Positions 7,211-13,944 of a DNA stretch of 19,593 nucleotides are shown here, piece by piece (within the stretch, counting starts at the first letter, position 1; every line of letters starts with the position of its first letter). This DNA comes from an uncultured beta proteobacterium (lineage in GTDB: Bacteria > Pseudomonadota > Gammaproteobacteria > Burkholderiales > Rhodocyclaceae). A program made the position numbers and the translations under genes. The stretch spans positions 1 through 19,593 of the forward strand of contig CAJBIL010000058.1 of the NCBI GenBank assembly GCA_903953145.1. The letters run 5' to 3'. The notes under the pieces are model-generated. The model was not told the origin of the DNA and did no database searches. It was given only the letters and a program-made list of their open reading frames with translations.

Positions 7211-8461
7211 ATGATGAAGCATGTCATCATTGGCAACGGCCCTGCAGGGGTTGTTGCCGCAGAGACCTTGCGGAGTATTGATCCGGATGCAGACATCACG
7301 CTGATTGGTGACGAGGCAGAGCCGCCATATTCAAGGATGGCGATTCCTTATTTGCTCGTTGGTAAAATCGGTGAAGCGGGTACCTATTTACGAAAAGATG
7401 CCGATCACTTTGGTCGACTGAAAGTTCGCATGGTGGTGGCCCGGGTAGAGTCTATCGATGTGAACGCGCAATCAGTACGCCTCAATAACGGCAGCATTTT
7501 GCACTATGATCGTTTATTGATTGCGACAGGTTCGCATCCAGTACGCCCACCTATCCCGGGTATGGATTCTCCGGGCGTGCTGTCATGCTGGACGCTTGAG
7601 GATGCTCGTGCAATTGCTGCCTCAGTAAAGCCAGGTAGCCGCGTGTTGCAGATGGGAGCTGGTTTTATTGGTTGCATCATTATGGAGGCGCTGAAATTGC
7701 GCGGCCCACAGTTGACCATGGTCGAGATGGGTGATCGCATGGTGCCGCGCATGATGGACGAAGTTGCGGGCGGCATGATTCAGCGTTGGTGCGACCGTAA
7801 AGGTGTTGCGGTACGTACTGGGCGGAGAGTCGTTTCCATCGTTCAGAATGAAGCGGTTCTCACAGTGACGCTTGATGATGGCGAGAAGTTTGAAGTCGAT
7901 GTCGTTATCTGTGCAACCGGAGTGAAGCCCAATCTTGCCATGCTGGCTGGAAGTGGTATCGAAATGGATGCCGGCGTGCTCGTTGATGAGTTTATGCAGA
8001 CTAGTATTCCCGGTGTTTATGCCGCAGGTGATGTCACTGAAGCAATCGAATTCGGCACCGGTCGGCGTACGCTGAACGCTATTCAGCCGGACGCGGTTGA
8101 GCAGGCACGTATTGCAGCACTGAACATGGCCGGTAAATCCTCGGCCTCTCAGGGGTCGTTCGTGTTTAACGTGCTAGACACCATGGGCTTGATCTCGACT
8201 TCTTTTGGTCAATGGCAAGGTGTCCCGGGTGGTGACTTCGCACAGTTGCTTGATGAGAAAAACTTCCGCTATCTGCGGCTTGCTTTTGATGGCGATCTGC
8301 TTGTTGGGGCCAATACAATTGGTCACACCGAGCACGTTGGTGTATTGCGCGGTCTGATCCAGGGAAAAACTCGTCTTGGTGAATGGAAGGCACGTTTAGT
8401 TGCTAATCCATTGGCCGTCAAGGAAGCTTATCTGGCGAAGGGTTTGGCGCGTGTTTCGTGA
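7211..8461 (+). CDS. aorC: Aldehyde oxidoreductase, FAD/NAD(P)-binding subunit
   Basis: Encodes a 416-residue flavoprotein of the pyridine nucleotide-disulfide oxidoreductase superfamily, presumed to carry electrons from the AorA clusters to NAD+. The FAD Rossmann motif is GNGPAG (8-13), with LLIATG (102-107) and YAAGDV (270-275); a second dinucleotide motif GAGFIG (149-154) binds NAD(H). The CxxxxC redox pair of true disulfide reductases is absent from the region around residues 35-55, so it resembles NirB/ferredoxin-reductase type subunits. ATG 7211 follows the aorB stop by one base and is followed by a second ATG (7214); AGGG at 7200-7203 fits the first. Its stop overlaps aorD as TGATG. 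In A. aromaticum the homologous subunit caps the AorAB chain and is the site of NAD+ reduction. Confidence 0.94.
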   Translation: MMKHVIIGNGPAGVVAAETLRSIDPDADITLIGDEAEPPYSRMAIPYLLVGKIGEAGTYLRKDADHFGRLKVRMVVARVESIDVNAQSVRLNNGSILHYDRLLIATGSHPVRPPIPGMDSPGVLSCWTLEDARAIAASVKPGSRVLQMGAGFIGCIIMEALKLRGPQLTMVEMGDRMVPRMMDEVAGGMIQRWCDRKGVAVRTGRRVVSIVQNEAVLTVTLDDGEKFEVDVVICATGVKPNLAMLAGSGIEMDAGVLVDEFMQTSIPGVYAAGDVTEAIEFGTGRRTLNAIQPDAVEQARIAALNMAGKSSASQGSFVFNVLDTMGLISTSFGQWQGVPGGDFAQLLDEKNFRYLRLAFDGDLLVGANTIGHTEHVGVLRGLIQGKTRLGEWKARLVANPLAVKEAYLAKGLARVS

Positions 8462-8715
8462 TGCAGATCACTTTTAAGTTGTTTGCATCGCTGTCTGACT
8501 ATCTTCCCGATGAGGCGCGGCGGACCAATAGTTTGTCACTTGATGTAGATGACGATTGTACCGTTGAGGCCGTAATCAATAGTTGGGCACTGCCTCCACG
8601 TATGGTTCATCTAGTGCTTGTTAATGGAGAGTTCGTTCCGCCCGAAAAACGTGCGGAACGTCGTCTTAACCCTCAGGATGCATTGGCAATCTGGCCGCCA
8701 ATTGCTGGTGGTTGA
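8461..8715 (+). CDS. aorD: MoaD/ThiS-like sulfur carrier of the aldehyde oxidoreductase operon
   Basis: Encodes an 84-residue ubiquitin-like (beta-grasp) protein ending in IAGG, the di-glycine tail that is activated and thiocarboxylated in MoaD and ThiS. The pattern MQITFKLFASLSDYLP...NSLSLDVDDDCTVEAVIN...VLVNGEFVP...LNPQDALAIWPPIAGG follows the family strand order, with the VNG turn and the acidic DAL-x-I-x-PPxAGG end. ATG 8461 was chosen because it overlaps the aorC stop as TGATG; GTG 8458 is an alternative. Such carriers are common beside AOR genes and are thought to supply dithiolene sulfur for the tungsten pterin cofactor, perhaps in place of the housekeeping MoaD. That role is inferred. 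No dedicated MoeB/ThiF activator or MoaE partner is in the window. Confidence 0.9.
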   Translation: MQITFKLFASLSDYLPDEARRTNSLSLDVDDDCTVEAVINSWALPPRMVHLVLVNGEFVPPEKRAERRLNPQDALAIWPPIAGG

Positions 8716-8735
8716 CGAGGGTGCCAAGTTTTGAA

Positions 8736-8999
8736 ATGTCTGTTTCGCGATTTGAGTTTGATCGGCAGTTGCAACCGTTGCTAGATGGTTGGACTGCCGA
8801 TCGTTTTTCAGATCGATGGGTGCTGAGACGGTCCGAGCAGTGTGTCGTGATTTCTTGCAAGGTGCTATCTCCACGTCGCATCGGCTGGCTTGAACTGCAG
8901 CAAACAGCGATCGAAATTATATTTGAAGCGTTTAGCAAGGAGGAAGAGGCGTTGTTTCTTCAGCGCTTCTGGCGTTATTTCCAGCGTGGCGGTGGATGA
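8736..8999 (+). CDS. Small protein of unknown function at the end of the aor operon
   Basis: I do not recognise this family. The frame overlaps the end of aorD if read from TTG 8712; GTG 8721 and ATG 8736 are other starts. ATG 8736 gives 87 residues, but GAGGG (8716-8720) is about 15 bases upstream, so the start is uncertain. Two probable strands (DRWVLRRSEQCVVISCKV) are followed by a longer helical part rich in aromatic and charged residues (IEIIFEAFSKEEEALFLQRFWRYFQ), ending in R-G-G-G. There is no signal peptide or membrane segment. Position and tight coupling make it the counterpart of the gene called aorE after aorABCD in Aromatoleum-type operons, as I recall that arrangement. The Gly-Gly-Gly tail recalls sulfur-carrier ends, though it may be chance. 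A cofactor-maturation or assembly role is a guess from location. Confidence 0.7.
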   Translation: MSVSRFEFDRQLQPLLDGWTADRFSDRWVLRRSEQCVVISCKVLSPRRIGWLELQQTAIEIIFEAFSKEEEALFLQRFWRYFQRGGG

Positions 9000-9016
9000 T
9001 GTGTTAAGATTTTGTT

Positions 9017-9112
9017 GGCGGGTCTCCCCGCATTGCAGGATGGTGAATCTGGTCAGGTCCGGAAGGAAGCAGCCACAGCCGTTATCTGCAAGTGCCGGGG
9101 GTAAGGCTCGCC
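9017..9112 (+). ncRNA. ffs: Signal recognition particle RNA (bacterial 4.5S RNA)
   Basis: The invariant SRP domain IV is readable: GGTCAGGTCCGGAAGGAAGC, continuing AGCC (9051-9074), contains the GGAA tetraloop and the asymmetric internal loop that bind Ffh. Flanking halves pair into the long rod: TTGCAG (9033-9038) with CTGCAA (9086-9091), CCCCG with CGGGG, and GGCG at the 5' end (9017-9020) with CGCC at the 3' end (9109-9112). The small, Alu-lacking form is typical of proteobacteria. The end is followed by TTTCTTTTT (9115-9123), a plausible termination tract. A TAAGAT -10-like hexamer (9005-9010) sits just upstream, with no recognisable -35. The exact ends are estimated from pairing. Location upstream of dnaX is common in betaproteobacteria. 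Confidence 0.95.
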
Positions 9113-9124
9113 ACTTTCTTTTTG

Positions 9125-9143
9125 ATCTCAGGCCTGCTGAGAT
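9125..9143 (+). terminator. Hairpin downstream of ffs
   Basis: ATCTCAG (9125-9131) and CTGAGAT (9137-9143) form a perfect 7-bp stem with a 5-base loop, directly after the TTTCTTTTT that follows the 4.5S RNA. The tail TATTCTG is not a strong T tract on this strand, so it may be a back-up terminator or an end-protecting stem. Confidence 0.4.
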
Positions 9144-9256
9144 TATTCTGCAAAAAATCTCTGTTTTTATAGCGTTTGCGTGATTGCGAAACCAATTGCT
9201 GACTAAGCCGTGCGTGAGCCCCAGAAAACATCTGGAAGTCCCTATTCCTGATCTGC

Positions 9257-9262
9257 TAGAAT
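9257..9262 (+). promoter_or_regulatory. -10-like hexamer immediately before dnaX
   Basis: TAGAAT matches the sigma-70 -10 consensus at five of six positions. It lies so close to ATG 9270 that initiation about seven bases downstream would begin at or next to the start codon. No good -35 is seen at 17-18 bases upstream (TGGAAG at best), so the assignment is tentative. Confidence 0.3.
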
Positions 9263-9269
9263 TTTCCGC

Positions 9270-10958
9270 ATGAGTTATCAAGTCCTGGCTCGCAAATGGC
9301 GGCCGAAAGCATTTTCCAGCCTGGTCGGCCAAGAGCACGTTGTTCGTGCGCTCACGCATGCGCTCACCGAGCAGCGTTTGCATCATGCTTATTTGTTCAC
9401 AGGTACGCGCGGGGTAGGAAAAACGACGCTGGCACGTATTCTGGCAAAATCGCTTAATTGTGAAGGAGGCCTGTCCGCAACGCCTTGTGGTGTTTGTTCC
9501 ACTTGTTCTGAAATTGATTCCGGTAGATTCATTGATCTTCTTGAGATCGATGCTGCGACCAATACGGGTATCGACGAGATGCGCCAACTCCTTGAGAATG
9601 CGGTTTATGCACCAACGCGAGGCCGTTTCAAGGTCTATGTAATCGACGAAGTTCATATGCTGTCAAAGTCAGCCTTCAACGCTATGTTAAAAACGCTTGA
9701 GGAGCCACCAGAGCACGTTAAATTCATTCTCGCGACCACAGATCCGCAGAAAATTCCAGTAACGGTTCTGTCGCGTTGTCTGCAATTCAATCTTAAACAG
9801 ATGACCCCGGCTTCTATTTCCAGCCATCTGAAATTTATTCTCGATGCTGAAAATATCAGCGCTGACCCAAGGGCGTTGAGTCTCTTGGCGCGTTCGGCCG
9901 CCGGGAGTATGCGCGATGCGCTTTCCTTGCTTGATCAGGCGATTGCACATGGTTCTGGCAAGGTTGAAGAGGCTCAGGTACGCGATATGCTGGGTACTGT
10001 TGATCTCGACTACCTGTTTTCTATTTTTGATGCACTACTGGCTGGCGATGCTGCAGGGATGTTGCGTGTTGCTGATGATATGTCTACCCGCAGCCTTTCG
10101 TTTGATACGGCGCTACAGGAGATGGGGAGTCTGCTGACTCGTTTGCAGATAGCACAGTTTGCACCTCAAGCTATTGTTGACGAGTTACCGGAGCGAGTAC
10201 GGTTGATTGATCTGGCCAACAGTCTTGATCCTGAATTTGTTCAGCTGGCTTTTCAGATTGCTGTGCATGGTCGCAAGGAATTACCTTTGGCGCCGGATGA
10301 TGAAGCCGGTTTCGTGATGACTTTATTACGTTTATTCGCTTTTCGACCGGAACAGTTGGCGTATTCTGCCAAGTTAGCTTCGACGCCTTCTGCTTCGAAG
10401 TTGGCTTCATCCAATGTGTTGCCAGTCTCCGAAAGGCAAAGTGCGCCGCTCGTCAAAGCCCCAGTAGCAAGCTATCGCGTTAGCAGCACGGTTCCGGAAT
10501 CCGAACCGCAGTACGCTGAAGTTGTTTCGGCATCAATGACCGCTCCACTCACCGCCGAATGTCCGGCGACATTGCCAGTTTCCAGTGACGACTGGCACAG
10601 CATTCTTTCTGCGCTCAAGCTCGGTGGTATGGCGCGAGAGCTTTCTCAGCACTGTGAGTTACGTCTTTCGGATGGCGCTCAGATCATCCTTCGACTTTCG
10701 CCGACACATCGTCATCTGCAAATGAAGCCCGCTCAGGACAAGCTGCAGCAGTCGCTTTCCGAGCATTTTGGCCGCCCATTGCAACTTCATATTGAGTTGG
10801 CCGAGATTGAAAGTAATACGCCAGCAGAGACTGCTCAGCAAGATCGACAGGCGCTTCAGAATCGTGCGGTCGCTGCGATTGAACAGGATGGTTTTGTGCG
10901 TGAAGTCATTGAGTTGTTCGACGCCACACTGATAGAGTCGTCGATCAAACCGGTTTGA
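9270..10958 (+). CDS. dnaX: DNA polymerase III subunit tau (clamp-loader ATPase)
   Basis: Encodes the 562-residue tau subunit, the clamp-loader motor and organiser of the replicative polymerase. The AAA+ domain shows RKWRPKAFSSLVGQEHV (9-24), Walker A GTRGVGKT (45-52), zinc ligands C64, C73, C76 and C79, Walker B with DEVH (126-129) and the SRC motif with the arginine finger (168-170). The GSMRDALSLLDQA sensor-2 helix follows. A Ser/Ala/Pro-rich linker (about residues 375-435) leads to a C-terminal domain that binds the polymerase and helicase in E. coli. No A-AAA-AAG slippery heptamer is visible near where E. coli makes the short gamma form, so a frameshift product is not predicted. No Shine-Dalgarno precedes ATG 9270. 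The gene is followed by ybaB and recR in the classic order. Confidence 0.98.
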   Translation: MSYQVLARKWRPKAFSSLVGQEHVVRALTHALTEQRLHHAYLFTGTRGVGKTTLARILAKSLNCEGGLSATPCGVCSTCSEIDSGRFIDLLEIDAATNTGIDEMRQLLENAVYAPTRGRFKVYVIDEVHMLSKSAFNAMLKTLEEPPEHVKFILATTDPQKIPVTVLSRCLQFNLKQMTPASISSHLKFILDAENISADPRALSLLARSAAGSMRDALSLLDQAIAHGSGKVEEAQVRDMLGTVDLDYLFSIFDALLAGDAAGMLRVADDMSTRSLSFDTALQEMGSLLTRLQIAQFAPQAIVDELPERVRLIDLANSLDPEFVQLAFQIAVHGRKELPLAPDDEAGFVMTLLRLFAFRPEQLAYSAKLASTPSASKLASSNVLPVSERQSAPLVKAPVASYRVSSTVPESEPQYAEVVSASMTAPLTAECPATLPVSSDDWHSILSALKLGGMARELSQHCELRLSDGAQIILRLSPTHRHLQMKPAQDKLQQSLSEHFGRPLQLHIELAEIESNTPAETAQQDRQALQNRAVAAIEQDGFVREVIELFDATLIESSIKPV

Positions 10959-10995
10959 TTTGTTTATCTGTTTAATTCCATAAGAGGCAAGCACC

Positions 10996-11319
10996 ATGAT
11001 GAAGGGCGGAATCGCCGGTTTAATGAAACAGGCACAGCAAATGCAGGACAATATGAAAAAAGCGCAGGAGCAACTTGCGCAGGTTGAAGTCGAAGGCCAG
11101 TCGGGTGCCGGTATGGTTAAGGTTCTGATGACTTGTAGCCACGATGTGCGTCGCGTTTCGATTGATCCTTCGGTGATGGATGACAAAGAGATGCTCGAGG
11201 ATCTCGTTGCCGCTGCTTTCAATGCAGCGGTAAGGCGTGGTGAAGAAGTGAGTCAGGAAAAAATGGCGGGCTTTACAGCCGGCCTTAATTTGCCACCCGG
11301 ATTCAAACTTCCGTTCTGA
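10996..11319 (+). CDS. ybaB: Nucleoid-associated protein YbaB/EbfC
   Basis: Encodes a 107-residue dimeric DNA-binding protein of the YbaB/EbfC family. The N-terminus GGIAGLMKQAQQMQDNMKKAQEQLAQVEVEGQSGAG and the C-terminal PPGFKLPF are diagnostic, and the length is normal. An AAGAGG Shine-Dalgarno (10982-10987) precedes ATG 10996; a second ATG follows at once. The stop overlaps the recR start as TGATG, so the two are translationally coupled. It follows dnaX by 37 bases in the conserved dnaX-ybaB-recR order. Confidence 0.97.
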   Translation: MMKGGIAGLMKQAQQMQDNMKKAQEQLAQVEVEGQSGAGMVKVLMTCSHDVRRVSIDPSVMDDKEMLEDLVAAAFNAAVRRGEEVSQEKMAGFTAGLNLPPGFKLPF

Positions 11320-11921
11320 TGACTACCCCATCCAGCCTTGAGTCATTGATCGAGGCATTGCGATGTCTGCCCGGGATTGGCCCTAAATCTGCACAGCGTT
11401 TGGCTTACCACCTCATGCAACGTGAAAGGCCGGGGGCGAAGCGTCTTGCCGATTCGTTACTGCTTGCGCTTGATGCGATTCGCCACTGTCAGCGTTGCAA
11501 TACTTTCACTGAATCCGAGGTTTGCGCACGTTGCCTTTCGAGTAAGCGTGATGCGTCGCTGTTGTGCGTAGTCGAGACGCCTGTCGATATGAACATGATG
11601 GAACAGACACACGCCTATTCCGGATTGTATTACGTACTTATGGGAAGAGTTTCGCCTCTTGACGGGATCGGGCCACGTGAATTGCAGCTTGATCGCCTGT
11701 TGGCACGGGCAAGCGATGGCGTGGTCAAGGAGGTTATTTTGGCTACTAACTACACGAACGAAGGTGAAGTAACGGCACATTATCTTTCCGAAATGCTTAA
11801 AAGCCGGGGTATCAATGTCTCGCGTATCGCGCGTGGTGTGCCGGTTGGCGGGGAGCTTGAATATGTTGATGCCGGTACGTTAGCGCAAGCATTTCGTGAG
11901 CGAAGATTGCTAGTGGACTAG
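11319..11921 (+). CDS. recR: Recombination protein RecR
   Basis: Encodes the 200-residue RecR protein, which with RecO and RecF loads RecA on gapped DNA. A helix-hairpin-helix lies at CLPGIGPKSAQRLAYHL (16-32), a zinc finger at C57-x2-C60-x8-C69-x2-C72, and the Toprim domain starts at LLCVVETPVD with Glu86 and continues through YYVLMGRVSPLDGIGP. The C-terminal ARGVPVGGELEYVDAGTLAQAFRERR is a family signature. The start overlaps the ybaB stop. Length is typical. Confidence 0.98.
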   Translation: MTTPSSLESLIEALRCLPGIGPKSAQRLAYHLMQRERPGAKRLADSLLLALDAIRHCQRCNTFTESEVCARCLSSKRDASLLCVVETPVDMNMMEQTHAYSGLYYVLMGRVSPLDGIGPRELQLDRLLARASDGVVKEVILATNYTNEGEVTAHYLSEMLKSRGINVSRIARGVPVGGELEYVDAGTLAQAFRERRLLVD

Positions 11922-11942
11922 GCGTTTTGCTTCCGCCGGACA

Positions 11943-11971
11943 TTCAGTTTCAAGGAAAACTGGTGTATAGT
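11943..11971 (+). promoter_or_regulatory. Candidate sigma-70 promoter for petABC
   Basis: TATAGT (11966-11971) is a good -10 match, preceded by TGGTG. The best -35 at 17 bases is TTCAGT (11943-11948), matching three of six. It lies in the 100-base gap between recR and petA and would give a leader of about 40-45 bases before ATG 12022. Support is moderate. Confidence 0.4.
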
Positions 11972-12021
11972 TTCGGGGTTTGGTTTCTACCTATTTTTTA
12001 TTCGTCTTAGGGATCAGCGCT

Positions 12022-12618
12022 ATGAGCAAAGAAGGCAAAGTAGACTGCGGCAGGCGACGGCTGGTTGTCGCTACTGCGGCTGTCGGCGGCGCGGGAGCAT
12101 TGGCGGCACTTGTGCCTTTCCTTTCCAGCATGCTGCCATCCGAACGCGCCAAGGCGGCTGGTGCGCCCGTCGAGGTTGATATCGGCAATCTCGAGTCAGG
12201 TCAAATGATGACCGTTGAGTGGCGCGGCAAGCCGGTCTGGATCATCAATCGTAGCAAAGACATGCTCGATACGCTGCCGAAGCTGGCAGATGCAGTGGTC
12301 GATCCAAAATCCGAAAAAACAATGCAGCCTGAGTATTGCAAGAACGAGACACGTTCGATCAAGCCTAATATTCTGGTTGCTGTTGGTATTTGTACCCATC
12401 TTGGCTGTTCGCCATCCTCGAAGTTCAAGAAGGGCGCTGATGAGGGTATGGGTGGGGATTGGCTGGGCGGTTTTCTGTGCCCCTGCCACGGGTCCACTTT
12501 TGACTTCGCTGGTCGCGTCTACAAGAGCAAGCCGGCGCCGGATAACCTTGAAGTGCCGCCGCATACGTATCTCACCGATACGCGCATTCTGATCGGCGAA
12601 GACAAGAAGGGGGCGTAA
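12022..12618 (+). CDS. petA: Ubiquinol-cytochrome c reductase, Rieske iron-sulfur subunit
   Basis: Encodes the 198-residue Rieske subunit of the cytochrome bc1 complex, which takes the first electron from ubiquinol at the periplasmic face. The [2Fe-2S] ligands are C124 and H126 (CTHLGC) and C153 and H156 (CPCHGS), with C129 and C155 as the stabilising disulfide. An N-terminal RRR followed by the hydrophobic stretch LVVATAAVGGAGALAALVPFL is a Tat-type signal anchor that stays as the membrane helix. ATG 12022 was chosen; the longer frame from TTG 11980 would add a hydrophobic stretch before the arginines, and AGGGA (12009-12013) fits 12022. petB follows after three bases. Confidence 0.97.
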   Translation: MSKEGKVDCGRRRLVVATAAVGGAGALAALVPFLSSMLPSERAKAAGAPVEVDIGNLESGQMMTVEWRGKPVWIINRSKDMLDTLPKLADAVVDPKSEKTMQPEYCKNETRSIKPNILVAVGICTHLGCSPSSKFKKGADEGMGGDWLGGFLCPCHGSTFDFAGRVYKSKPAPDNLEVPPHTYLTDTRILIGEDKKGA

Positions 12619-12621
12619 GCA

Positions 12622-13944
12622 ATGGCTACTGATACTCATTACGAAAAGTATAAGTCCGACGGTTCTTTGCAGGGCAACGCACTTGAATGGTTTGATGCCC
12701 GCTTTCCGGCGACCTCAATGTGGCGCGGGCATTTGTCCGAGTACTATGCGCCAAAGAATTTTAACTTCTGGTATTACTTCGGCTCGCTTGCGATGCTGGT
12801 GCTGGTTTTGCAGATCGTGACGGGTATTTTTCTGGTCATGCACTACAAGCCGGATGCTTCGCTGAATGCAAATGGTATCCCGGTGGCCTTTGCCAGCGTC
12901 GAATACATCATGCGAGACGTGTCCTGGGGGTGGCTCATCCGTTACATGCATTCGACAGGTGCTTCTGCATTTTTTATTGTCGTGTATATGCACATGTTCC
13001 GTGGCATGCTTTACGGTTCATATCGCCAGCCGCGTGAGTTGATCTGGGTTTTTGGTACGCTGATTTTCCTGTGTTTGATGGCTGAAGCCTTCATGGGGTA
13101 CTTGTTGCCCTGGGGCCAGATGTCCTTCTGGGGCGCGCAGGTGATCGTGAATCTGTTCTCAGCAATTCCACTTATCGGTGATCCTCTGTCACTGTGGATT
13201 CGTGGCGACTTTGTGGTTGGTGATGCAACTTTAAATCGTTTCTTCTCTTTCCACGTTATCGCCGTGCCGCTTGTTCTGCTTGGTCTGGTTGCTGCGCACA
13301 TTCTGGCTTTGCACGAAGTTGGTTCGAACAATCCGGATGGCGTTGAAATCAAGAAAAAGAAGGATGCAAATGGCGTTCCGCTCGATGGTATTGCTTTCCA
13401 TCCTTACTACTCGGTCAAGGACATTGTCGGTGTCGTGGTTTTCCTGATCGTTTTCTCGAGCATTGTGTTTTTCGCTCCTGAAGGTGGTGGATACTTCCTT
13501 GAATACAACAATTTCATCCCGGCTGATCCGCTCAAAACACCACCACACATCGCTCCCGTCTGGTATTTCACGCCTTATTACTCGCTTCTGCGTGCCATGG
13601 TGTGGCCAATCCTGGGCATTGATGCGAAGTTCTGGGGGGTTGTTGCAATGGGGGCGGGGGTTGTCATTCTGGCATTCCTTCCCTGGCTTGATCGTAGCCC
13701 GGTCAAGTCGATCCGTTATCGTGGCCCGATTTTCAAAACACTGCTTGTTATCTTTGTAATCTCCTTCTTCATTCTGGGATTCCTCGGTACCAAGCCTCCG
13801 TCATATGCTTTCTTTGACGTGATTCCGGGTGCGCCGATTGCTCAGATACTGAGTGCCTACTACTTCCTTTACTTCCTCACCATGCCATGGTGGTCGAAGA
13901 TTGATAAGTACAAACCGGAACCAGAAAGGGTGACGTTCAAATGA
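12622..13944 (+). CDS. petB: Ubiquinol-cytochrome c reductase, cytochrome b subunit
   Basis: Encodes full-length cytochrome b (440 residues) of the bc1 complex, with multiple membrane helices. The two b hemes are held by H110 and H124 (helix B) and by H211 and H226 (helix D). The second pair has fourteen residues between ligands, one more than in mitochondrial cytochrome b. The Qo-site motif reads PVWY (312-315) instead of PEWY; this variant is known from beta- and gammaproteobacteria, so it is a lineage mark rather than a defect. A charged insertion with KKKK lies after GSNNPDG. The gene is one long single chain, not split as in b6f. It overlaps petC through ATGA. Confidence 0.98.
   Translation: MATDTHYEKYKSDGSLQGNALEWFDARFPATSMWRGHLSEYYAPKNFNFWYYFGSLAMLVLVLQIVTGIFLVMHYKPDASLNANGIPVAFASVEYIMRDVSWGWLIRYMHSTGASAFFIVVYMHMFRGMLYGSYRQPRELIWVFGTLIFLCLMAEAFMGYLLPWGQMSFWGAQVIVNLFSAIPLIGDPLSLWIRGDFVVGDATLNRFFSFHVIAVPLVLLGLVAAHILALHEVGSNNPDGVEIKKKKDANGVPLDGIAFHPYYSVKDIVGVVVFLIVFSSIVFFAPEGGGYFLEYNNFIPADPLKTPPHIAPVWYFTPYYSLLRAMVWPILGIDAKFWGVVAMGAGVVILAFLPWLDRSPVKSIRYRGPIFKTLLVIFVISFFILGFLGTKPPSYAFFDVIPGAPIAQILSAYYFLYFLTMPWWSKIDKYKPEPERVTFK

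Noticed and set aside
7211..8461. AorC as NirB nitrite reductase or a disulfide reductase
   Set aside because: It lacks the siroheme and [2Fe-2S] domains of NirB and the CxxxxC pair of disulfide reductases; operon position fits AorC.
10380..10560. Programmed frameshift site in dnaX for a gamma subunit
   Set aside because: No A-AAA-AAG or similar slippery heptamer is present in the linker region; only tau is predicted.
13555..13566. Apparent defect of the cytochrome b PEWY motif (PVWY here)
   Set aside because: PVWY is a recognised natural variant in beta- and gammaproteobacteria, so it is not a damaged Qo site.
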